Position numbers and translations under genes: made by a program. Shown here in pieces: positions 62,995-64,000 of a stretch of DNA of 64,000 nt. The first letter of the stretch is position 1; each line of letters opens with the position of its first letter. This DNA comes from an uncultured Anaerolineae bacterium (lineage in GTDB: Bacteria; Chloroflexota; Anaerolineae; Anaerolineales; Villigracilaceae): assembly GCA_903875215.1 (NCBI GenBank), contig CAIQVH010000016.1:434001-498000 (forward strand). The letters are read 5' to 3'. Under the pieces are notes generated by a model that was not told the DNA's origin, ran no database searches, and saw nothing but the letters and a program-made list of their open reading frames with translations.

Positions 62995-64000
62995 AATTCA
63001 TAGAACAGCCAGCGTCCCACAACTTCCCCGGTAAAAATCATCAGGAATATGGGGAACGACAGCCACATCCGGGCCGGTTCAGACACAATCGGAAGGATCC
63101 CGATCCCGATCATGGTCAGCGCATTTCCCCCGACCCTTAGCCTGTAGACTGTTTCGTGGGCATGTCCCTGCCCTGAAAGTGCCAGCCAGACCTGTGCCGC
63201 CAGCAAAACCCAGAGCGGGAACCAGACTGTGGCCAGGCCGGCCCCGAGAGCCATTCCCGTCAATCCCAGCGTCCCGGCGCTGAGAAAGAACGCCGCCTCA
63301 GTGTGCCAGGTATTCCAGGTTGGCGCAGCCTTGAACCGATACACCTGTGACATGGCATACACCAACCCGAGACCGGTCAGTGCCAGGGGCAGTTTCCCCA
63401 TTCCTGGCAGGGCTAGCGCAACAAGCCAGCTCACCCCGAACAGTCCAAACAGTAAAATTTCACGGCTCAGCCATGATTTGTTGAGATGATTTAGCGCACG
63501 CCAGGCGTTCAACGGCATTCCGAGGTGTAATAATGAAGCCAGACCGCCTACCCCGATCAACCCGGCGAGCATGGCCAGTGTCAGAGCAGTGAGCGGCCCG
63601 TCAAAAAGCGCAAAGACCGCCATCCCTGCCGCCATCTGTCCGCAGAGCGTAAAAATGATGAGCGGCAGTTCATCCAATTTTTGCCGGGTTTTCATGGGCG
63701 GTTTGACTTCCTCCTGGTTGGATATTTTCTTCTCCAATCCATTCAGCATCCCGGCATGCGGCTGGAGCGCCAGATGCGGCTGGGTGCGGGAAAAAGTTGG
63801 CAGCGGGAAGGGATGTTCCGTCCCGGGAAGCTCCCACAGCTTTGCTCCAAGCGATTCCAATGACTCGTTACCCGTAACTTCCACAAAGTCCAGCACCCGC
63901 AGCGGACAGGCTGCCACGCAAGCCGGCGGCAGGCCTGCATCAAGGTTGTCATAGCAGAAATTGCATTTCGTCATGTGACGTAGTTCCGGGTTGTAGCGCG
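62973..64000 (-). CDS. Fused DmsB-DmsC-type Fe-S and membrane-anchor subunit (5' end outside window)
   Basis: At least 342 residues, open to the window edge: RYNPELRHMTKCNFCYDNLD continues the ATG at 63974, so the gene starts beyond base 64000. The N-terminal part is the end of a DMSO-reductase-type 4Fe-4S subunit (CNFCYDNLDAGLPPACVAACP plus ALDF-like VLDFVEV). A linker of about 60 residues leads into a DmsC-like anchor with eight membrane helices (PLIIFTLCGQMAAGMAVFAL at the start, GEVVGRWLFYELKNLRVV at the end). DmsB and DmsC are usually separate; here no stop separates them. The molybdopterin subunit should lie upstream. Confidence 0.85.
   Translation of the reverse strand, partial: RYNPELRHMTKCNFCYDNLDAGLPPACVAACPLRVLDFVEVTGNESLESLGAKLWELPGTEHPFPLPTFSRTQPHLALQPHAGMLNGLEKKISNQEEVKPPMKTRQKLDELPLIIFTLCGQMAAGMAVFALFDGPLTALTLAMLAGLIGVGGLASLLHLGMPLNAWRALNHLNKSWLSREILLFGLFGVSWLVALALPGMGKLPLALTGLGLVYAMSQVYRFKAAPTWNTWHTEAAFFLSAGTLGLTGMALGAGLATVWFPLWVLLAAQVWLALSGQGHAHETVYRLRVGGNALTMIGIGILPIVSEPARMWLSFPIFLMIFTGEVVGRWLFYELKNLRVV

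Noticed and set aside
1-64000. tRNA or rRNA genes
   Set aside because: I looked in the intergenic gaps for T-loop motifs and acceptor stems and found none.

Overview
The window is about 60% G+C and densely coded, and it reads as the chromosome of a member of the Chloroflexota, most likely class Anaerolineae (inference from gene style; no 16S rRNA is present). Pointers are a SARP/BTAD-type giant regulator, RNase Y, many lipoproteins with long Thr/Pro/Ser linkers, NBR1-Ig-like and PD40-type surface proteins, a DUF6391 protein, a remnant of a BCD/PucC-family transporter, and several genes whose -10 box sits only 6-9 nt before the ATG (leaderless mRNAs). I saw no tRNA, rRNA, CRISPR array, prophage or complete insertion sequence.

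Layout: 1-5.1 kb holds the end of recN and a large SARP-AAA-TPR regulator. 5.1-8.7 kb holds a BCD-transporter remnant, an HTH protein, a membrane protein, a DUF6391 protein and holA. 8.7-12.2 kb (minus) has an aldo/keto reductase, small Cys-rich proteins, a PQQ-type sugar dehydrogenase lipoprotein and a YkvA protein. 12.3-16 kb has recO and a probable muropeptide-recycling pair: an alpha/beta-hydrolase::SH3::NlpC/P60 fusion followed by a dipeptide epimerase. 16.1-22.3 kb has an A+T-rich PD40 lipoprotein, a MITE-like element and a 1391-residue hybrid histidine kinase. 22.5-27.5 kb is a metabolic run (yjbQ, aspA, tag, esterase, MFS, MBL hydrolase).

27.6-36.1 kb is a complete minus-strand phosphate regulon: phoB-phoR, a PHP phosphoesterase, pstS-pstC-pstA-pstB, arsC and phoU. 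Its promoters carry phased 7+4 bp direct repeats (Pho boxes). 36.2-44.4 kb has rlmI, small membrane proteins, a MaeB-type malic enzyme, recX, rny and an HD-GYP response regulator. 44.6-52.3 kb is a minus-strand cluster of secreted proteins: two paralogues of a family I do not recognise, an SMP-30::PEBP fusion, a DUF1566 protein and a small lipoprotein. Three of these promoters have the same 7+4 repeat architecture as the phosphate genes, down to the same 9-nt gap before the -10, so I propose that they belong to the PhoB regulon. This is the most interesting observation in the window.

52.4-64 kb is mostly housekeeping: nitroreductase, trxA, OsmC, ftsY, prfB with its +1 frameshift, a NUDIX hydrolase, an NBR1-Ig lipoprotein, rpmF, fabD, an aminotransferase, pckA, and at the edge a fused DmsB-DmsC-type subunit.
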